Positions 37,992 through 49,782 are shown, counted from the stretch's first letter. The stretch: DNA of 64,000 bases from Deinococcus betulae (GCF_020166395.1 NZ_JAIQXU010000023.1:3165-67164); one strand, 5' to 3'. The notes: generated from the letters alone by a model not told the origin. Numbers and translations are program-made.

Positions 37992-38657
37992 CTAGGTCAA
38001 CCACTGGGCCCAGTCGCTGAAGTCGGGGGCGGTGCGTTCGGCGCCTGCCGCCAGCAGGGCCTCGGCGGGGGCGGTGGTGGTCAGGGCCACCACGCGGCAC
38101 CCGGCCCCAGCCGCGCTGCGAACGCCATTGACGGCGTCTTCGTGGGCCAGGCAGCGCTCAGGGCTCAGGCCCAGGCGCGCGGCCCCCAGCAGAAACGGTT
38201 CGGGGTGAGGCTTGCCGCGCGACACGTCCTCGCCCAGCACGCGGGTGCGGAAGCGGTGACCAAAGCCCAGCGCCTCCATCCCAAACGCCACGTTCACGGC
38301 GTCGGCACTGGTGACCAGGGCAAAGGGAATGCCCCGCACGTCCAGGGCGTCCAGGTAGCCGCTCAGACCCACCACTTCGCGCAGGGCGCCGGCGGCCAGA
38401 GCGCGGTAGCGGCCCTCCTTGGCGTCATGAAAGCGCCGCGCCAGAGCTTCCTCGGGCGGGGCGCCAGTCAAGCGCTCCATGATTTCGGAATTGCGCCCGC
38501 CGTCCACCTTGGTGTCCAGATCATGCTCGGTCAGGTCCAGGCCCAGCACCTCGGCGGCCACCTCCTGCCACGCCTGACGGTGAAAGTGGTTGTTCAGGGT
38601 GAGCACGCCGTCCATGTCGAACAGCACGCCGTCCGGGCGCCAGGGCCAGGCGCTCAT
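37992..38657 (-). CDS. HAD-superfamily phosphatase/phosphoglucomutase-like
   Basis: A 221-residue HAD enzyme. Motif I is FDMDGVL (Asp14 and Asp16), motif II lies in ALVTSADA, the motif III lysine is in [10 protein letters not shown], and motif IV is [12 protein letters not shown]. The cap domain follows motif I. It resembles beta-phosphoglucomutase or sugar-phosphate phosphatases; the substrate is open. It overlaps the dsRNA-binding gene by 4 nt, so the two are translated together. Confidence 0.87.
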   Translation of the reverse strand: MSAWPWRPDGVLFDMDGVLTLNNHFHRQAWQEVAAEVLGLDLTEHDLDTKVDGGRNSEIMERLTGAPPEEALARRFHDAKEGRYRALAAGALREVVGLSGYLDALDVRGIPFALVTSADAVNVAFGMEALGFGHRFRTRVLGEDVSRGKPHPEPFLLGAARLGLSPERCLAHEDAVNGVRSAAGAGCRVVALTTTAPAEALLAAGAERTAPDFSDWAQWLT

Positions 38658-39070
38658 TCCTCTGCCTCAGGACCGTGCCCCAACTCGGTCAGGAGCCCCC
38701 GGTACAGCCGCGCGGCCTGGGCGCGCACATCGTCCAGGGTGGCGTCGTCGTTGGCAAATTCGGCAGCCGTCTCCAGCGCGGCCTCCAGCACCACGCTGTA
38801 GATGGGCCAGCGCCCCGTGACCTGCGGCTGAGGGTCGTCGGCCCTGGCCGGCGCCGGGTCATCCAGCGCCTTCAGGGCCGATTCGGCGGCCATCCGCTCG
38901 GCGTCGCGTTTGCTGCGGCCCTCGCCGCCCTGGCCCAGCACCTCGCCGCCCACGCGCACCGTCACCCGGAACAGCGGTTCGTGGGGCGGTCCCTGCGGCG
39001 TGACCTCGAATACAGGCGTGCCCAGGCCCAGGGTGATGGCCCGCGCAATTAAGTCCCCTTTGGCATTCAC
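38654..39070 (-). CDS. stand-alone dsRNA-binding-domain protein
   Basis: A 138-residue protein. Residues ~1-65 match a double-stranded RNA-binding motif: the alpha1 helix [14 protein letters not shown], the beta strands [22 protein letters not shown] and the C-terminal K-x-A-E-x-x-A block [14 protein letters not shown]. No RNase III domain is present. The remainder is a helical acidic tail. The GTG of VNAKGD is chosen as start because TATGCT (39078-39083) ends 7 nt before it; the ATG four codons upstream overlaps that box. It overlaps the HAD gene by 4 nt. Confidence 0.75.
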   Translation of the reverse strand: MNAKGDLIARAITLGLGTPVFEVTPQGPPHEPLFRVTVRVGGEVLGQGGEGRSKRDAERMAAESALKALDDPAPARADDPQPQVTGRWPIYSVVLEAALETAAEFANDDATLDDVRAQAARLYRGLLTELGHGPEAEE

Positions 39071-39152
39071 GCCCGCCAGCATAGGCCGGAAGGGAGGAAG
39101 GCCGGTATAGCTCTGCCCCCGGAGACATCGAGGCCGGCCTGCACGTCCCGGC

Positions 39153-39890
39153 TTAAAACTCCAGGCGGCCGCGCGGGCCACTCAGGCGCGCCAGCTTTTC
39201 CGGCGTCCACAGCTCGTAGGGGTACATGGGGTACTGGCGCTTGAACCGGCCCACACGGTCCCAGACTTCACGCGACTCGAAAGGCACCACCAGAATCAGA
39301 CGAATCACGCTGTCCTCGGCGTCATAGACATAGAAGTCAAAGTGAAAGGCCTGCTCGTTGCCCTTGTCGGTAAACAGAGGAAACGAAAAGGGCCGGTAGC
39401 GCCACGCCTTGCGCTTTTCGGTCAGAATCTGCGCGGCCACCCGCTTGAGGTTGCTGTCGGGAAAGGTTAGGCCCTCGCCGTCGCGGTCCTTAAACACGCG
39501 GTCAGGGGCGGGGGCGTCCAGCTGCACCCGCTTGAGTTCGGGCAGCGGCTTGCGGCGCTGAATCTGACCGGCGCGGCCCTGCTGTCCGGTGCGCCCCGAA
39601 CCACCACCTTCGCCCGGCGTGCCCCGGCTTTGGCCAGGCCCACTCCGGCGCGGTCCGCCGCGAGTCTGGCCCGCGCGGCCACTTCCACCCGCTGTGGTTC
39701 CGCTGCTTTTGCCCGCTGCGCCGCTGCGCGCGGTCTGGGGGCGGTCGGGTCGCTGCTCGCTCCGGTCGCTGCCCGCCGCTGCGCTGCGTTCCCGCGCCGG
39801 CCGGCTGCTGTCACGTGTGGCGCCGCCGCGCCCCTGTGCGGTGTTGCGTTTCGGGGCTCGGCCCCGTGAACCCTTCTTAGGCCCCGTCAT
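39153..39890 (-). CDS. RG-rich protein with conserved C-terminal domain
   Basis: A 245-residue protein. Residues 1-~110 are very basic and Gly/Arg/Ser-rich with RG, GRG and GRTG repeats, predicted disordered and able to bind nucleic acid. Residues ~115-245 form a folded domain ([14 protein letters not shown]..., [29 protein letters not shown]) not confidently assigned to a family; the D and E pattern could suit a nuclease-like fold but this is speculation. TACACT (39897-39902) ends 6 nt before the ATG. Confidence 0.7.
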   Translation of the reverse strand: MTGPKKGSRGRAPKRNTAQGRGGATRDSSRPARERSAAAGSDRSEQRPDRPQTARSGAAGKSSGTTAGGSGRAGQTRGGPRRSGPGQSRGTPGEGGGSGRTGQQGRAGQIQRRKPLPELKRVQLDAPAPDRVFKDRDGEGLTFPDSNLKRVAAQILTEKRKAWRYRPFSFPLFTDKGNEQAFHFDFYVYDAEDSVIRLILVVPFESREVWDRVGRFKRQYPMYPYELWTPEKLARLSGPRGRLEF

Positions 39891-39949
39891 CCCTTCAGTG
39901 TAGCGGGCAGCGGGAAAGGGGAGGGCGCGGCGCGGTGAACCGGAGGAGA

Positions 39950-40050
39950 AGGCGCCTTTCTTTGCCCCTGCGCTGTTGCCACTTTCGCCGCGGTGCCAGC
40001 CCGCTCAGGTCATGCAGAGCATGTGCCGTCTCAGAGGCAACCCCGCCGCC
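39950..40050. other. intergenic stretch between the RG-rich and SBP genes
   Basis: The ~220 nt between the two minus-strand genes hold the terminator of the solute-binding-protein gene at 40060-40084 and no gene. Confidence 0.4.
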
Positions 40051-40059
40051 ATGACGACA

Positions 40060-40084
40060 AAGGAGCCTCCGCAGAGACTCCTTG
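40060..40084 (-). terminator. terminator of the solute-binding-protein gene
   Basis: On the minus strand AAGGAG pairs with CTCCTT across a loop and is followed by TTGTCGTC, about 30 nt after the stop codon. Confidence 0.6.
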
Positions 40085-40113
40085 AACTGCGCTCTTCACG
40101 CTGCGCCCGGCGC

Positions 40114-41085
40114 TTATTTTGCCAGGCCGCGAATAATGTTCAGGTTCACGAATTTGCTCAGGTCCGGCACGTCCCGCGCAAAGCCGGCTTCCTTGTTCAG
40201 TTCGGCGTATTCCGCCAGCGTCTTGAGGTTGATATCCCAGGTGACGCGGGTGCGGGCCAGCGCCTTGAACAGCTCGGCGCTGCCCGGCCGCTTGCCGGTA
40301 AAGGTATTGATCTGTTCGGCGATGGCCTTTTGCGCCCCCGCGTTGCTGCTGCCAATGAACTTGATGGCGTTCAGGTGCCCGCGCAGCAGGTCGGTCAGGG
40401 TGTCGGGATTGGCAGCGGCGTACTTGGTGTTCACGACCAGCACGGTTGTGGTGTAGTTGCCCCCTTCCCAGATGGCCTTTTCATTGGCAATCAGGCGGGC
40501 GCCCTGCGTTTCCATGACGGCGCCCCAGGGCTCCTGCACCAGCGCAGCGTCGACCTGCTTGGCCGCAAAGGCGGCGGGCATGTTGGCCGGGTCAATGGGC
40601 ACGATGGTCACCGTGCCGCCCTCATCGCTGGCCTTTAGGCCGTTTTCGTGCAGCAGGTGGCGCAGGCTGATGTCCTGCGTGGAGCCGCGTGTGGGCACAG
40701 CGACCTTTTTGCCCGCCAGGCCCTTGACGTTGCGCACGCCACTGTCCTTGCGCGCCACCAGCACCGCGCCCGCATTGGCGGCGCCGGCGTAGACCTGAAT
40801 GGGCACGCCGCGCATAAAGGCGTTCATGGCGGGGCCAGGTCCGACATAGGCGGCGTCAATGGCGCCCGCTGCAAAGGCCTCATTGATCTGCGAGCCGTTG
40901 GCAAACTCCTTGACGACCAGCTTGACGCCCCCCAGTTCCTTCTGGAAGATGCCGCGCTGCACGCCCACCAGGCCGGCGGCGTGGGTGACATTGGGGAACA
41001 CGCCCAGACGCAATTCTTTGGCCTGCTGCGCGCCAGCGCCAGCGACCAGGCTTAGGGTGAGTAGAGAGAGAAACGCACGCTTCAT
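40114..41085 (-). CDS. ABC transporter solute-binding protein (SsuA/NrtA/ThiY-like)
   Basis: A 323-residue exported binding protein. The signal peptide is residues 1-~19 ([19 protein letters not shown]). The mature part has the nitrate/sulfonate/taurine-type pattern: [34 protein letters not shown] and the linker [15 protein letters not shown]. It probably binds a sulfonate or related anion. No permease or ATPase gene is adjacent, so it is an orphan. TATTCT (41093-41098) ends 7 nt before the ATG, and an AGTTGA/TCAACT palindrome lies just upstream. Confidence 0.9.
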   Translation of the reverse strand: MKRAFLSLLTLSLVAGAGAQQAKELRLGVFPNVTHAAGLVGVQRGIFQKELGGVKLVVKEFANGSQINEAFAAGAIDAAYVGPGPAMNAFMRGVPIQVYAGAANAGAVLVARKDSGVRNVKGLAGKKVAVPTRGSTQDISLRHLLHENGLKASDEGGTVTIVPIDPANMPAAFAAKQVDAALVQEPWGAVMETQGARLIANEKAIWEGGNYTTTVLVVNTKYAAANPDTLTDLLRGHLNAIKFIGSSNAGAQKAIAEQINTFTGKRPGSAELFKALARTRVTWDINLKTLAEYAELNKEAGFARDVPDLSKFVNLNIIRGLAK

Positions 41086-41103
41086 GAGGCCTAGAATAGC
41101 AGA

Positions 41104-41124
41104 TAAGTTGAGTTATTTTATCAA
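41104..41124 (-). promoter_or_regulatory. operator-like palindrome in front of the SBP gene
   Basis: AGTTGA and TCAACT arms flank 9 nt (on the minus strand AGTTGATAAAATAACTCAACT) and overlap the -35 to -10 interval of the gene. The site is unusually AT-rich. It fits a repressor site; the regulator is unknown. Confidence 0.45.
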
Positions 41125-41331
41125 CTAAGCTGGGGGCATTGGGGGTGCTTTTGAGGATAAGAGGGCACGCTGTGGCAGCCGTCTTGCGCTTTTGTGATGG
41201 GCCCCAGGTCACCACAGGATTTGAAGGCAGATCAGAGCGGGCCGCTCATCTGACACGGTCCCTCGTCCCAGCGCTATGGCGTGCTGTTGCCTGAGGCGGC
41301 TCTTACATCAATCAGGCATTGCCCTCCCAAT

Positions 41332-42006
41332 TCAGTCAGGTCTCTGGGGCTCAGCAGGCCACTGCTGGGCCACGCTCAGCACCGCCTCCAGGCCACGCCG
41401 GGTGGCGGCCAGCGCTTCGGGCAGACGCCACACGGCCCGGTCCCGTGGTCCCACCGGATTACTGACGCCGCGCACCTCCAATGCCGGCACACCCGCCAGC
41501 AGCGCCGCATGGGCCACGCCGGCGCCCTCCATGCCTTCAGTCAGGGCACCGGGCCAGCGCTCTGCCAATGCCCGCGCCCCTTCGTGCGAGCCGGTTACGC
41601 TGCACAGCGTCAGGGCCGGCCCACAGGCAGCGCCGGCCACGCGCGCCGCCTCCACCGCGCCGGGCCAGACCGGAAAGACTGCCCCCTGGGTGCGGTCTGG
41701 CTGCACCGACAGCCCCAGGGCGTCCAGAGGCAAAAAGGTTTCCCCATCCCAGGCTCCCAGGTCGGCCTGCACAATGACGCTGGCCACCGCCAGGTCGCCC
41801 GGCACCAGGCCCGAGCCAGGGTAGGCCCCGCCAATGCCGGCACTGACCACCAGGTCGGCGGGTGTCTGAGTCAGGGCGCGTGCGGTGGCGAGCGCCGCCG
41901 CCACAGGGCCCACGCCGCTGACGACCACCCGCGCACCGGGGCCAGCCTCCAGGTCGCGCAGCCGCTCGGCCTCACCAGCGGTGGCCACCACGATCAGAAC
42001 GTTCAT
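41332..42006 (-). CDS. mqnB: futalosine hydrolase
   Basis: A 224-residue nucleoside phosphorylase-like hydrolase of the futalosine menaquinone pathway. It opens with NVLIVVATAGEAERL and has VVSAGIGGAYPGSGL, EGMEGAGVAHAAL and the substrate loop SNPVGPRDRAVW, all typical for MqnB. It indicates menaquinone synthesis by the futalosine route rather than MenFDHCEB. TAGCCT (42013-42018) ends 6 nt before the ATG. It is divergent from the SDR gene. Confidence 0.92.
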   Translation of the reverse strand: MNVLIVVATAGEAERLRDLEAGPGARVVVSGVGPVAAALATARALTQTPADLVVSAGIGGAYPGSGLVPGDLAVASVIVQADLGAWDGETFLPLDALGLSVQPDRTQGAVFPVWPGAVEAARVAGAACGPALTLCSVTGSHEGARALAERWPGALTEGMEGAGVAHAALLAGVPALEVRGVSNPVGPRDRAVWRLPEALAATRRGLEAVLSVAQQWPAEPQRPD

Positions 42007-42184
42007 GCCCGCAGGCTAGAGCAGGTGACGGAGGCGTGCGCGGGCTGGAGGTGGAGGCTCATGCGGACACTGGTTGACTCACCTCTGCCCATCAGTTGAA
42101 GTGGGCTGACGGCTGCGGCGTGCTCCCCTTGCTTCTGGCCCGAGGGGTGAACGGCACAGCCAGAATCCGGATAAGGTGGCCGCT

Positions 42185-42913
<729 letters not shown>

Positions 42914-43111
42914 CCCGTCCCACAAGCTGCAAAAGACCCCGCTTCAGGCCGGACGGGCCGCGCGTGGCGGACATTCACCGTCCTTTGATCAACGCCGATT
43001 AAGGTTTGATAGGTGAGCTGAGGTCAATCTGCCGGCCCACCAATCGCATACCTTCAAGGCAGAGAGACGGCCGCGTAGAGTGCGGCCCCGCCTTCCTAAG
43101 GAGACACGAAC

Positions 43112-43339
43112 ATGGGACCCCTCGAAATTATCCTGATTGTTGTTGTGATTGCGCTGGTGTTTGGCGCCCGCAAGCTGCCCGAACTGGGCAAGGGCCTGGG
43201 CCAGGGCATCAAGGAATTTAAGCGTGAAACCCACCAGCCCGTCACCCCCGTGACCGATGTGCCCTCGCGTCAGCTGGACCCGGTGACCGGCGCCCCGGTG
43301 GTCACCCCCGCCGAGCCGGTCGCGGAGCGCCGCAGCTGA
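43112..43339 (+). CDS. tatA: Sec-independent translocase subunit TatA
   Basis: A 75-residue protein. An N-terminal transmembrane helix (about 4-20, GPLEIILIVVVIALVFGA) is followed by the amphipathic helix (RKLPELGKGLGQGIKEFKRE) and a Pro-rich tail. TatA forms the pore of the twin-arginine pathway for folded proteins. AAGGAGA precedes the ATG. tatC follows after 10 nt. A TAGAGT box (43076-43081) gives a leader of about 25 nt. Confidence 0.93.
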   Translation: MGPLEIILIVVVIALVFGARKLPELGKGLGQGIKEFKRETHQPVTPVTDVPSRQLDPVTGAPVVTPAEPVAERRS

Positions 43340-43349
43340 GGAGGGCCAC

Positions 43350-44132
43350 ATGACCCACGGCACGGACCCCATCTCGGCCCTGAAAAGTGCGCCGCTGTTT
43401 GACCACCTGGACGAACTCAGAAAGCGCATCGTCATCAGCCTGGTGTTTCTGGCGCTGGGGCTGGTGGTGGCCTTTCAGTTTCGCGTGCAGCTGATCGAAC
43501 TCCTCAAGGTGCCGCTGACCTATTCCACGCAGTACGCCGCCGGCACCGTCAAGCTGGTCACGCTGCAACTGACTGAACAGCTCATGCTCAGCCTGAACAT
43601 CTCGTTCTGGGCGGGCCTGGGGCTGGCGCTGCCGTTCATTCTGGGACAGGTCTGGGGCTTTATCGCGCCGGGGCTGTACGCCCATGAGCGCCGCTGGGCG
43701 CTGCCCTTTGTGCTGGGGGCTGGCCTGTCGTTTCTGGGCGGCGTGCTGTTTGGGTACAAACTGGTGCTGCCGACCATGGTGCCGTTCCTGGCCGACTTTA
43801 TGGCCGGGGCGGTCGAAGGCACGTTCAGCCTGGGCAATTACATCGGCATGATCACCACGTTTCTGGTGGCTTTCGGCCTGTCGTTCGAGATGCCGATTCT
43901 GGCGGTCATTCTGACCCGAATTGGCATTGTGAACCATGTGCTGCTGCGAAAAGGCTGGCGGATAGCGCTGGTGGCCATCATGGCGGCGGCGGCCATCATC
44001 ACGCCCACGCCGGACCCCATGAACATGCTGCTGGTGGCCGTGCCTCTGTACGTGCTGTACGAACTGGGCGTGCTGCTCTCGCGCGTCTTCCGCCTGCCCC
44101 CGCCCGAGGAAACCCCCGCGCTGGGCCTCTGA
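43350..44132 (+). CDS. tatC: Sec-independent translocase subunit TatC
   Basis: A 260-residue membrane protein with six transmembrane segments and the family motifs: FDHLDELRKRI near the N-terminus, then QVWGFIAPGLYAHERR and the SFEMPILAVILTRIGIV block. It recognises twin-arginine signal peptides. It forms an operon with tatA. A T-rich terminator separates it from lgt. Confidence 0.97.
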   Translation: MTHGTDPISALKSAPLFDHLDELRKRIVISLVFLALGLVVAFQFRVQLIELLKVPLTYSTQYAAGTVKLVTLQLTEQLMLSLNISFWAGLGLALPFILGQVWGFIAPGLYAHERRWALPFVLGAGLSFLGGVLFGYKLVLPTMVPFLADFMAGAVEGTFSLGNYIGMITTFLVAFGLSFEMPILAVILTRIGIVNHVLLRKGWRIALVAIMAAAAIITPTPDPMNMLLVAVPLYVLYELGVLLSRVFRLPPPEETPALGL

Positions 44133-44148
44133 CCACCCCGCTTTTTCT

Positions 44149-44181
44149 GGCCTATCTCTTGCAGACAGGCCGGTTTTTTTT
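44149..44181 (+). terminator. terminator of tatAC
   Basis: GGCCT pairs with AGGCC across a loop and an eight-T run follows. Confidence 0.7.
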
Positions 44182-44210
44182 GGCCGGAAGCCCTACACTA
44201 CGAAGCACCT

Positions 44211-45140
44211 ATGGATCCAGTGTTCTTGCAGATTGGCAGTTTCACGATTGCCTGGTACGGCGTGCTGATTACGCTTGGCATTGTCGCGGGCGTATGGGTT
44301 GGCACGAAGATGGCGCGCGAGCGCGGCCTGAATGTGGACCTGTTTAACGACATGATCTTGTGGATGATTGTCTGGGGTCTGGTCGGCGCCCGGCTGGTCT
44401 TTGTGGCGACCTCGTGGCACCAGTTTGAGAACATTCCCTTTCCGCGCGTGCTGCTGGATATCGTCAACCTCCGCCAGGGCGGCATCTCAATTCACGGCGG
44501 CCTGATTGGCGGCATTCTGGTCATGCTGTATTACGCCCGCCGCAAGGGCATGGACTTTTACCGCTACGCCGACCTATGCGTGCCCGGCGTCGCCTTTGGC
44601 ATCATCGGCGGACGTATCGGCAACATCATGAACGGAACCGATACGGTGGGGCGCGTCACCGGCTGGCCGGTCGGCTTCCGCTGGCCCGACGGCGCCCGCG
44701 CCTTTCACGACGGCATGTGTATCAAGAATGCCAACCCCGACATGGACCTCTCGCAGTACTGCCAGGAGATCGGCGGGCAACTGGTCATGACGGCCCCCGT
44801 TCACTTCACGCAGCTGTACGGCGTGATTATCGGCATCATTCTGTCGGTGGCGGCGTTCTTCTGGCTGCGCTCGCGCATTCCGGGCTGGGCGTTCTGGCAG
44901 TTCTGGCTGTGGTACTCGCTGCTGCGCGCCGGCTGGGAAGAGACCTTCCGCCTCAACCCCCTGTCGCCCAAGGCCTACCTAAATCAGGGCCTGGACGCCC
45001 CCGGCATCGGCCTATTCACCGACACGCACCTGATCAGCATTCCGCTGATTCTGGTCAGCATCTGGATGCTGGTGCGCCTGCGTCAGAAAAAGGCCGAGGT
45101 GACGGCCCCTACGCCCGCCACCGAAGCGCCCAGCGTTTAA
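44211..45140 (+). CDS. lgt: phosphatidylglycerol-prolipoprotein diacylglyceryl transferase
   Basis: A 309-residue inner-membrane enzyme that transfers diacylglycerol to the lipobox Cys of prolipoproteins. About seven membrane segments are visible. The conserved SIHGGLIGG segment and the signature [16 protein letters not shown] are present. TACACT (44194-44199) ends 11 nt before the ATG. It follows the tatAC terminator and is itself followed by one, so it is a separate unit. Confidence 0.96.
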   Translation: MDPVFLQIGSFTIAWYGVLITLGIVAGVWVGTKMARERGLNVDLFNDMILWMIVWGLVGARLVFVATSWHQFENIPFPRVLLDIVNLRQGGISIHGGLIGGILVMLYYARRKGMDFYRYADLCVPGVAFGIIGGRIGNIMNGTDTVGRVTGWPVGFRWPDGARAFHDGMCIKNANPDMDLSQYCQEIGGQLVMTAPVHFTQLYGVIIGIILSVAAFFWLRSRIPGWAFWQFWLWYSLLRAGWEETFRLNPLSPKAYLNQGLDAPGIGLFTDTHLISIPLILVSIWMLVRLRQKKAEVTAPTPATEAPSV

Positions 45141-45156
45141 AGGTCCGAATTCCTCG

Positions 45157-45182
45157 TGGCTCCTCAGGGAGCCATTTTTTTG
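45157..45182 (+). terminator. terminator of lgt
   Basis: TGGCTCC pairs with GGAGCCA around a 4-nt loop, followed by eight Ts. Confidence 0.9.
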
Positions 45183-45286
45183 TGCCGCAGTCTCGGCGCA
45201 GGGACTCGTTGTGCTGGATGCAGAAGGCGTGGGGGTGGCCCCTCACGGCCTCTGGGTTCTATTCAGACTGGTACAGTAACCGCCGT

Positions 45287-46741
<1,455 letters not shown>

Positions 46742-46793
46742 AAGGGGAGATCGGCAAGGCAGCTGACCTCTAGCCTTTGATAGAAACTGATGA

Positions 46794-46828
46794 AAGGGCG
46801 GCCTGAGCGAGTGCTCTGGGCCGCCCTT
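46794..46828. terminator. hairpin between convergent glmU and MFS genes
   Basis: A perfect 10-bp stem (46794-46803 with 46819-46828) in the convergent gap; no marked U-tract on either side. Confidence 0.5.
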
Positions 46829-46887
46829 GCCAATGATTCAGCAGTCGAATGGGGAGCGACCCGCAGGTGCCAATATTTCCTGCTCTC

Positions 46888-48258
46888 TCAAGAGGCTGGC
46901 ACTTCTTTTGCATGTGCTGACAGGCTGGGGTCTTCGACTCGCCGCATCACCGGGTTCAGCAGTTGCAGGGCGGCCACAGCGGCCAGCAAGAGCCCGGCCA
47001 CGATGGCCACGCCCCCCGGCGCGTAGCGGGCGGCCAGGACGCCGGCCAGAGCGGTGCTGGCAGGCGAGGTGAACTGGGCAATCAGGCGGCGCACGGAAAA
47101 CACGCGGCCCTGCATTTCGGGCGGCACCTGCGACTGCCAGATGCTCTGCGAGTGGGCGTTCATGGTGGGCAGGGTCAGACCCATGACAAACAGCGCGGCA
47201 GCGGCGCCCAGCACGGTCGCACTGGCCCCAAAAGCGGCGAAGGCCAGGCCCGACACCACCATCGGAATCAGCACGCCCAGCACCCGCTGGTGCTTCAGGC
47301 CGCCCCAGGTGCTGATCAGCAGGCCGCCCAGTAGGCCCCCCACGCTCTGGGTAACCGCCAGGGTCGCCAGAGCGGCTTGTAGCGTGCCGCCGCGCGCCTG
47401 CCAGTCGGCGGCGAGTCCAAACTTGACGATCAGCGGCTCCAGCACGCCCAGGTTGCTGGTGCACAGGTTGGCGACGGCAAACGTCAGCAGCAGCGCCAGC
47501 AGTGGCCGCCGCGATCCGATAAACACCCAGCCAAAGCGCATGTCCTGGGCCAGCGTGGGCCGCGTGTCGGCCGGTTGCGGTGCGGGGGAGGGCACCGACA
47601 GCCGCCAGAGGACTGCGGCGGCCAGCACGAACGTCAGGCCGTCCACGGCGTAGGCAAACGGCACGCCGTCATTCAGCCCGCTTAGCCACGCCGGGGCCGC
47701 GCCTGTGTCGCGCAGCAGGGCCGGTACCCCAATCAGCAGGGCCGCCGCCGCTGGCCCCACCAGGCCCGCCAGGCTCCAGACCGTCTGCATCAGTCCGTTG
47801 GCGCGGGGCAGGCGGTCGCGGGGCACCAGCGAGGTGTAACTGGCATCAAACGCCGAGCCGTGAAAGGTGGACACCAGGCCCATCAGTGCCGAGAGCGCCA
47901 CCAGTCCCCACAGCGGGGCGGCAGGCAGCAGCAGCAGCCCCAGCAGCGCAAAGGTCAGGGCGGCCCCGGCCAGGTCGCAGGCCAGCATGATGCGGCGCCG
48001 GTCATGGCGGTCGGTCCACGCCCCGGCCAGCGGCGCCGTCAGGGTGGCCGCCAGCGTCCAGGCCAGCGCGGTGAGCGAGAGGGCCGCCGCCAGCTGCGGT
48101 TTTTGCTCGGCCAGGGGAAAGCGCGTCTGCGTCAGGTAGATGTTGAAGGCAAAACCGGCGATGGCCGACCCAATCACGCTCATCGCCTGCGACCCCCACA
48201 GCCACAAGAAGGTACGCCAGCCGTCCGGCGGCTGCAAGGAGGAGGCTGGGTTGGTCAT
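46888..48258 (-). CDS. MFS transporter (macrolide-efflux-like)
   Basis: A 456-residue major facilitator protein with about 12 hydrophobic segments. The loop motif DRHDRRRIML follows segment 2. The sequence resembles the MefA/enterobactin exporter-like group, so drug or metabolite export is likely; the substrate is not determined. TACGCT (48266-48271) ends 7 nt before the ATG. It converges on glmU and diverges from an acetyltransferase gene. Confidence 0.88.
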   Translation of the reverse strand: MTNPASSLQPPDGWRTFLWLWGSQAMSVIGSAIAGFAFNIYLTQTRFPLAEQKPQLAAALSLTALAWTLAATLTAPLAGAWTDRHDRRRIMLACDLAGAALTFALLGLLLLPAAPLWGLVALSALMGLVSTFHGSAFDASYTSLVPRDRLPRANGLMQTVWSLAGLVGPAAAALLIGVPALLRDTGAAPAWLSGLNDGVPFAYAVDGLTFVLAAAVLWRLSVPSPAPQPADTRPTLAQDMRFGWVFIGSRRPLLALLLTFAVANLCTSNLGVLEPLIVKFGLAADWQARGGTLQAALATLAVTQSVGGLLGGLLISTWGGLKHQRVLGVLIPMVVSGLAFAAFGASATVLGAAAALFVMGLTLPTMNAHSQSIWQSQVPPEMQGRVFSVRRLIAQFTSPASTALAGVLAARYAPGGVAIVAGLLLAAVAALQLLNPVMRRVEDPSLSAHAKEVPAS

Positions 48259-48339
48259 GACCCCCAGCGTAGTCCGGTGCGCGGCCTCCCCACGATAAGC
48301 ACAATGGCGGGGCCATCTGCCCTACCCCTAGCCTGAAGC

Positions 48340-48747
48340 ATGCTGCGCCCAATCCTGTCTCTGCCGGTCACGGCCCTGCTGACGCGCGCCATGTTTCCCA
48401 ACCCGGTGCGGGTGCAGGCTGAACTGGAGGCCTACCGCACCGATCCAGCACGCCAGGTCTGGGTGTGGGAGGCCCAGGGCCAGCCCGCCAGTGCCGCTGG
48501 GTTACGGATAGAGGGAAGGCACGCCACCCTCCTGCATATCGCCACCGCGCCCGGTCAAGAGCGGCAGGGGTACGGCGGCGCGCTGCTGCGTGCGGTCACT
48601 GGTCACCTGGACCTCCTGACCCTGAGCGCCGAAACCGACGACAGCGCCGCCGACTTCTACCGCCGCTGCGGCTTGACGGTGCAGGAGGTGCCGTCGCCCT
48701 GGGTGGGCCGGCGCTACCGCTGCGAGTGGCGGGCTACGCCTTCCTGA
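48340..48747 (+). CDS. GNAT family N-acetyltransferase
   Basis: A 135-residue single-domain GNAT. The acetyl-CoA loop is TAPGQERQGYGGALL (about residues 68-82), followed by the DDSAADFYRRCGL segment typical of the family. The substrate is unknown. TAGCCT ends 5 nt before the ATG. Its last 14 nt overlap the 3' end of rnhA on the other strand. Confidence 0.82.
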   Translation: MLRPILSLPVTALLTRAMFPNPVRVQAELEAYRTDPARQVWVWEAQGQPASAAGLRIEGRHATLLHIATAPGQERQGYGGALLRAVTGHLDLLTLSAETDDSAADFYRRCGLTVQEVPSPWVGRRYRCEWRATPS

Positions 48748-49282
48748 GCTTCTTGCGCTCCTGCACGGCCAACTCGTCAACTCGCTCGTTTTCGCCGTGC
48801 CCGGCGTGGCCCTTGACCCACACGAAGGTCAGGGCGTGCAGCCGCGCCTGGGCAATCAGGTCTTCCCACAGGTCCTGGTTTTTGACGGGGTCGCCGCCCG
48901 CCGTCTTCCAGCCGTTGCGCTGCCATTTCAGAATCCAGCCGTCCGTAAAGGCCTTGCGCAGATACTGGCTGTCGGTAACCACCCGCACCTGACAGGGCCG
49001 TTTGAGCATCTTCAGACCTTCGAGCAGGCCGCGCAGCTCCATGCGGTTGTTCGTGGTGCCTGCCTCGTGGCCGCTCAGAACCAGCTCCTTGCCCTTGTAG
49101 TTCAGGATGGTGGCCCAGCCGCCATGCCCCGCCTGGGTGTCGCAGGCGCCGTCGCTGTACAGGTCCACGTTTTCACCCTGAATAGGCTGCTCGGGCTGAA
49201 TGCCGGCCTGGATGGGCAGGCGGTCACGCGCCGCCGCCTGCGCCTTTTGCGCGGCGCTTCTGACTGGTCGGCCTCGGGTCAT
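48734..49282 (-). CDS. rnhA: ribonuclease HI
   Basis: A 182-residue enzyme that removes RNA from RNA-DNA hybrids. Catalytic acidic residues are seen in LYSDGACD, NRMELRG and VTDSQYL, with the last in HGENERVDELA. An N-terminal basic extension of about 38 residues precedes the catalytic domain. The start is the ATG of MTRGRP: TACAGT ends 9 nt before it, and the longer frame overlaps the divergent gene. It converges with the acetyltransferase gene by a 14-nt overlap. Confidence 0.95.
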   Translation of the reverse strand: MTRGRPVRSAAQKAQAAARDRLPIQAGIQPEQPIQGENVDLYSDGACDTQAGHGGWATILNYKGKELVLSGHEAGTTNNRMELRGLLEGLKMLKRPCQVRVVTDSQYLRKAFTDGWILKWQRNGWKTAGGDPVKNQDLWEDLIAQARLHALTFVWVKGHAGHGENERVDELAVQERKKLRKA

Positions 49283-49323
49283 CGCCTGGGAACTGTAGGC
49301 AGAGGGGGGGCGTAGTGTCAAGC

Positions 49324-49782
49324 ATGACCCGCCTGCCCGCCCTCCTCCCCGAAGCCGAGCGAACGCCCGCCATCCTGACCCACCTGTCGCCGCTGGCCGG
49401 ACTGCTGCTGCCCACGCTGGGCAATATTCTCGGGCCGCTGATCGCCTGGCTCGCCCTGCGTGACCGCAGCCGCGCCCTGGATGAACAGGGCAAAGAGGCC
49501 CTGAATTTTCAGCTGAGTGTCTGGCTGTACGGCCTGGTGCTGGGCGTGCTGGCCTTCGTGCTGTTCAGCCTGGGCCTCATTGGCGGCGCGGTGGGCGCCG
49601 TGACCCGCCCCGAACTGGCGGGCCTGGCCGTGCTCGGGACGTTCAGCACGTTTTTCCTGTTCTACCTCCCCGTCATGGTGGTGCTGGGCCTGATTCCCTT
49701 CGTGTTCATGATTGTGGCGGTGGTGCGCGTCAGTGCCGGGCAGCCGTACCACTACCCGCTGACCATCCGGTTTCTAAGGTAA
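49324..49782 (+). CDS. DUF4870 family membrane protein
   Basis: A 152-residue membrane protein of the DUF4870 (Tic20-like) type. Three to four hydrophobic segments surround the short conserved region EALNFQLSVWLY. Its function is unknown. The ATG follows TAGTGT by 5 nt, so it is probably leaderless; a GTG three codons earlier would lie in that box. It diverges from rnhA. Confidence 0.85.
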   Translation: MTRLPALLPEAERTPAILTHLSPLAGLLLPTLGNILGPLIAWLALRDRSRALDEQGKEALNFQLSVWLYGLVLGVLAFVLFSLGLIGGAVGAVTRPELAGLAVLGTFSTFFLFYLPVMVVLGLIPFVFMIVAVVRVSAGQPYHYPLTIRFLR

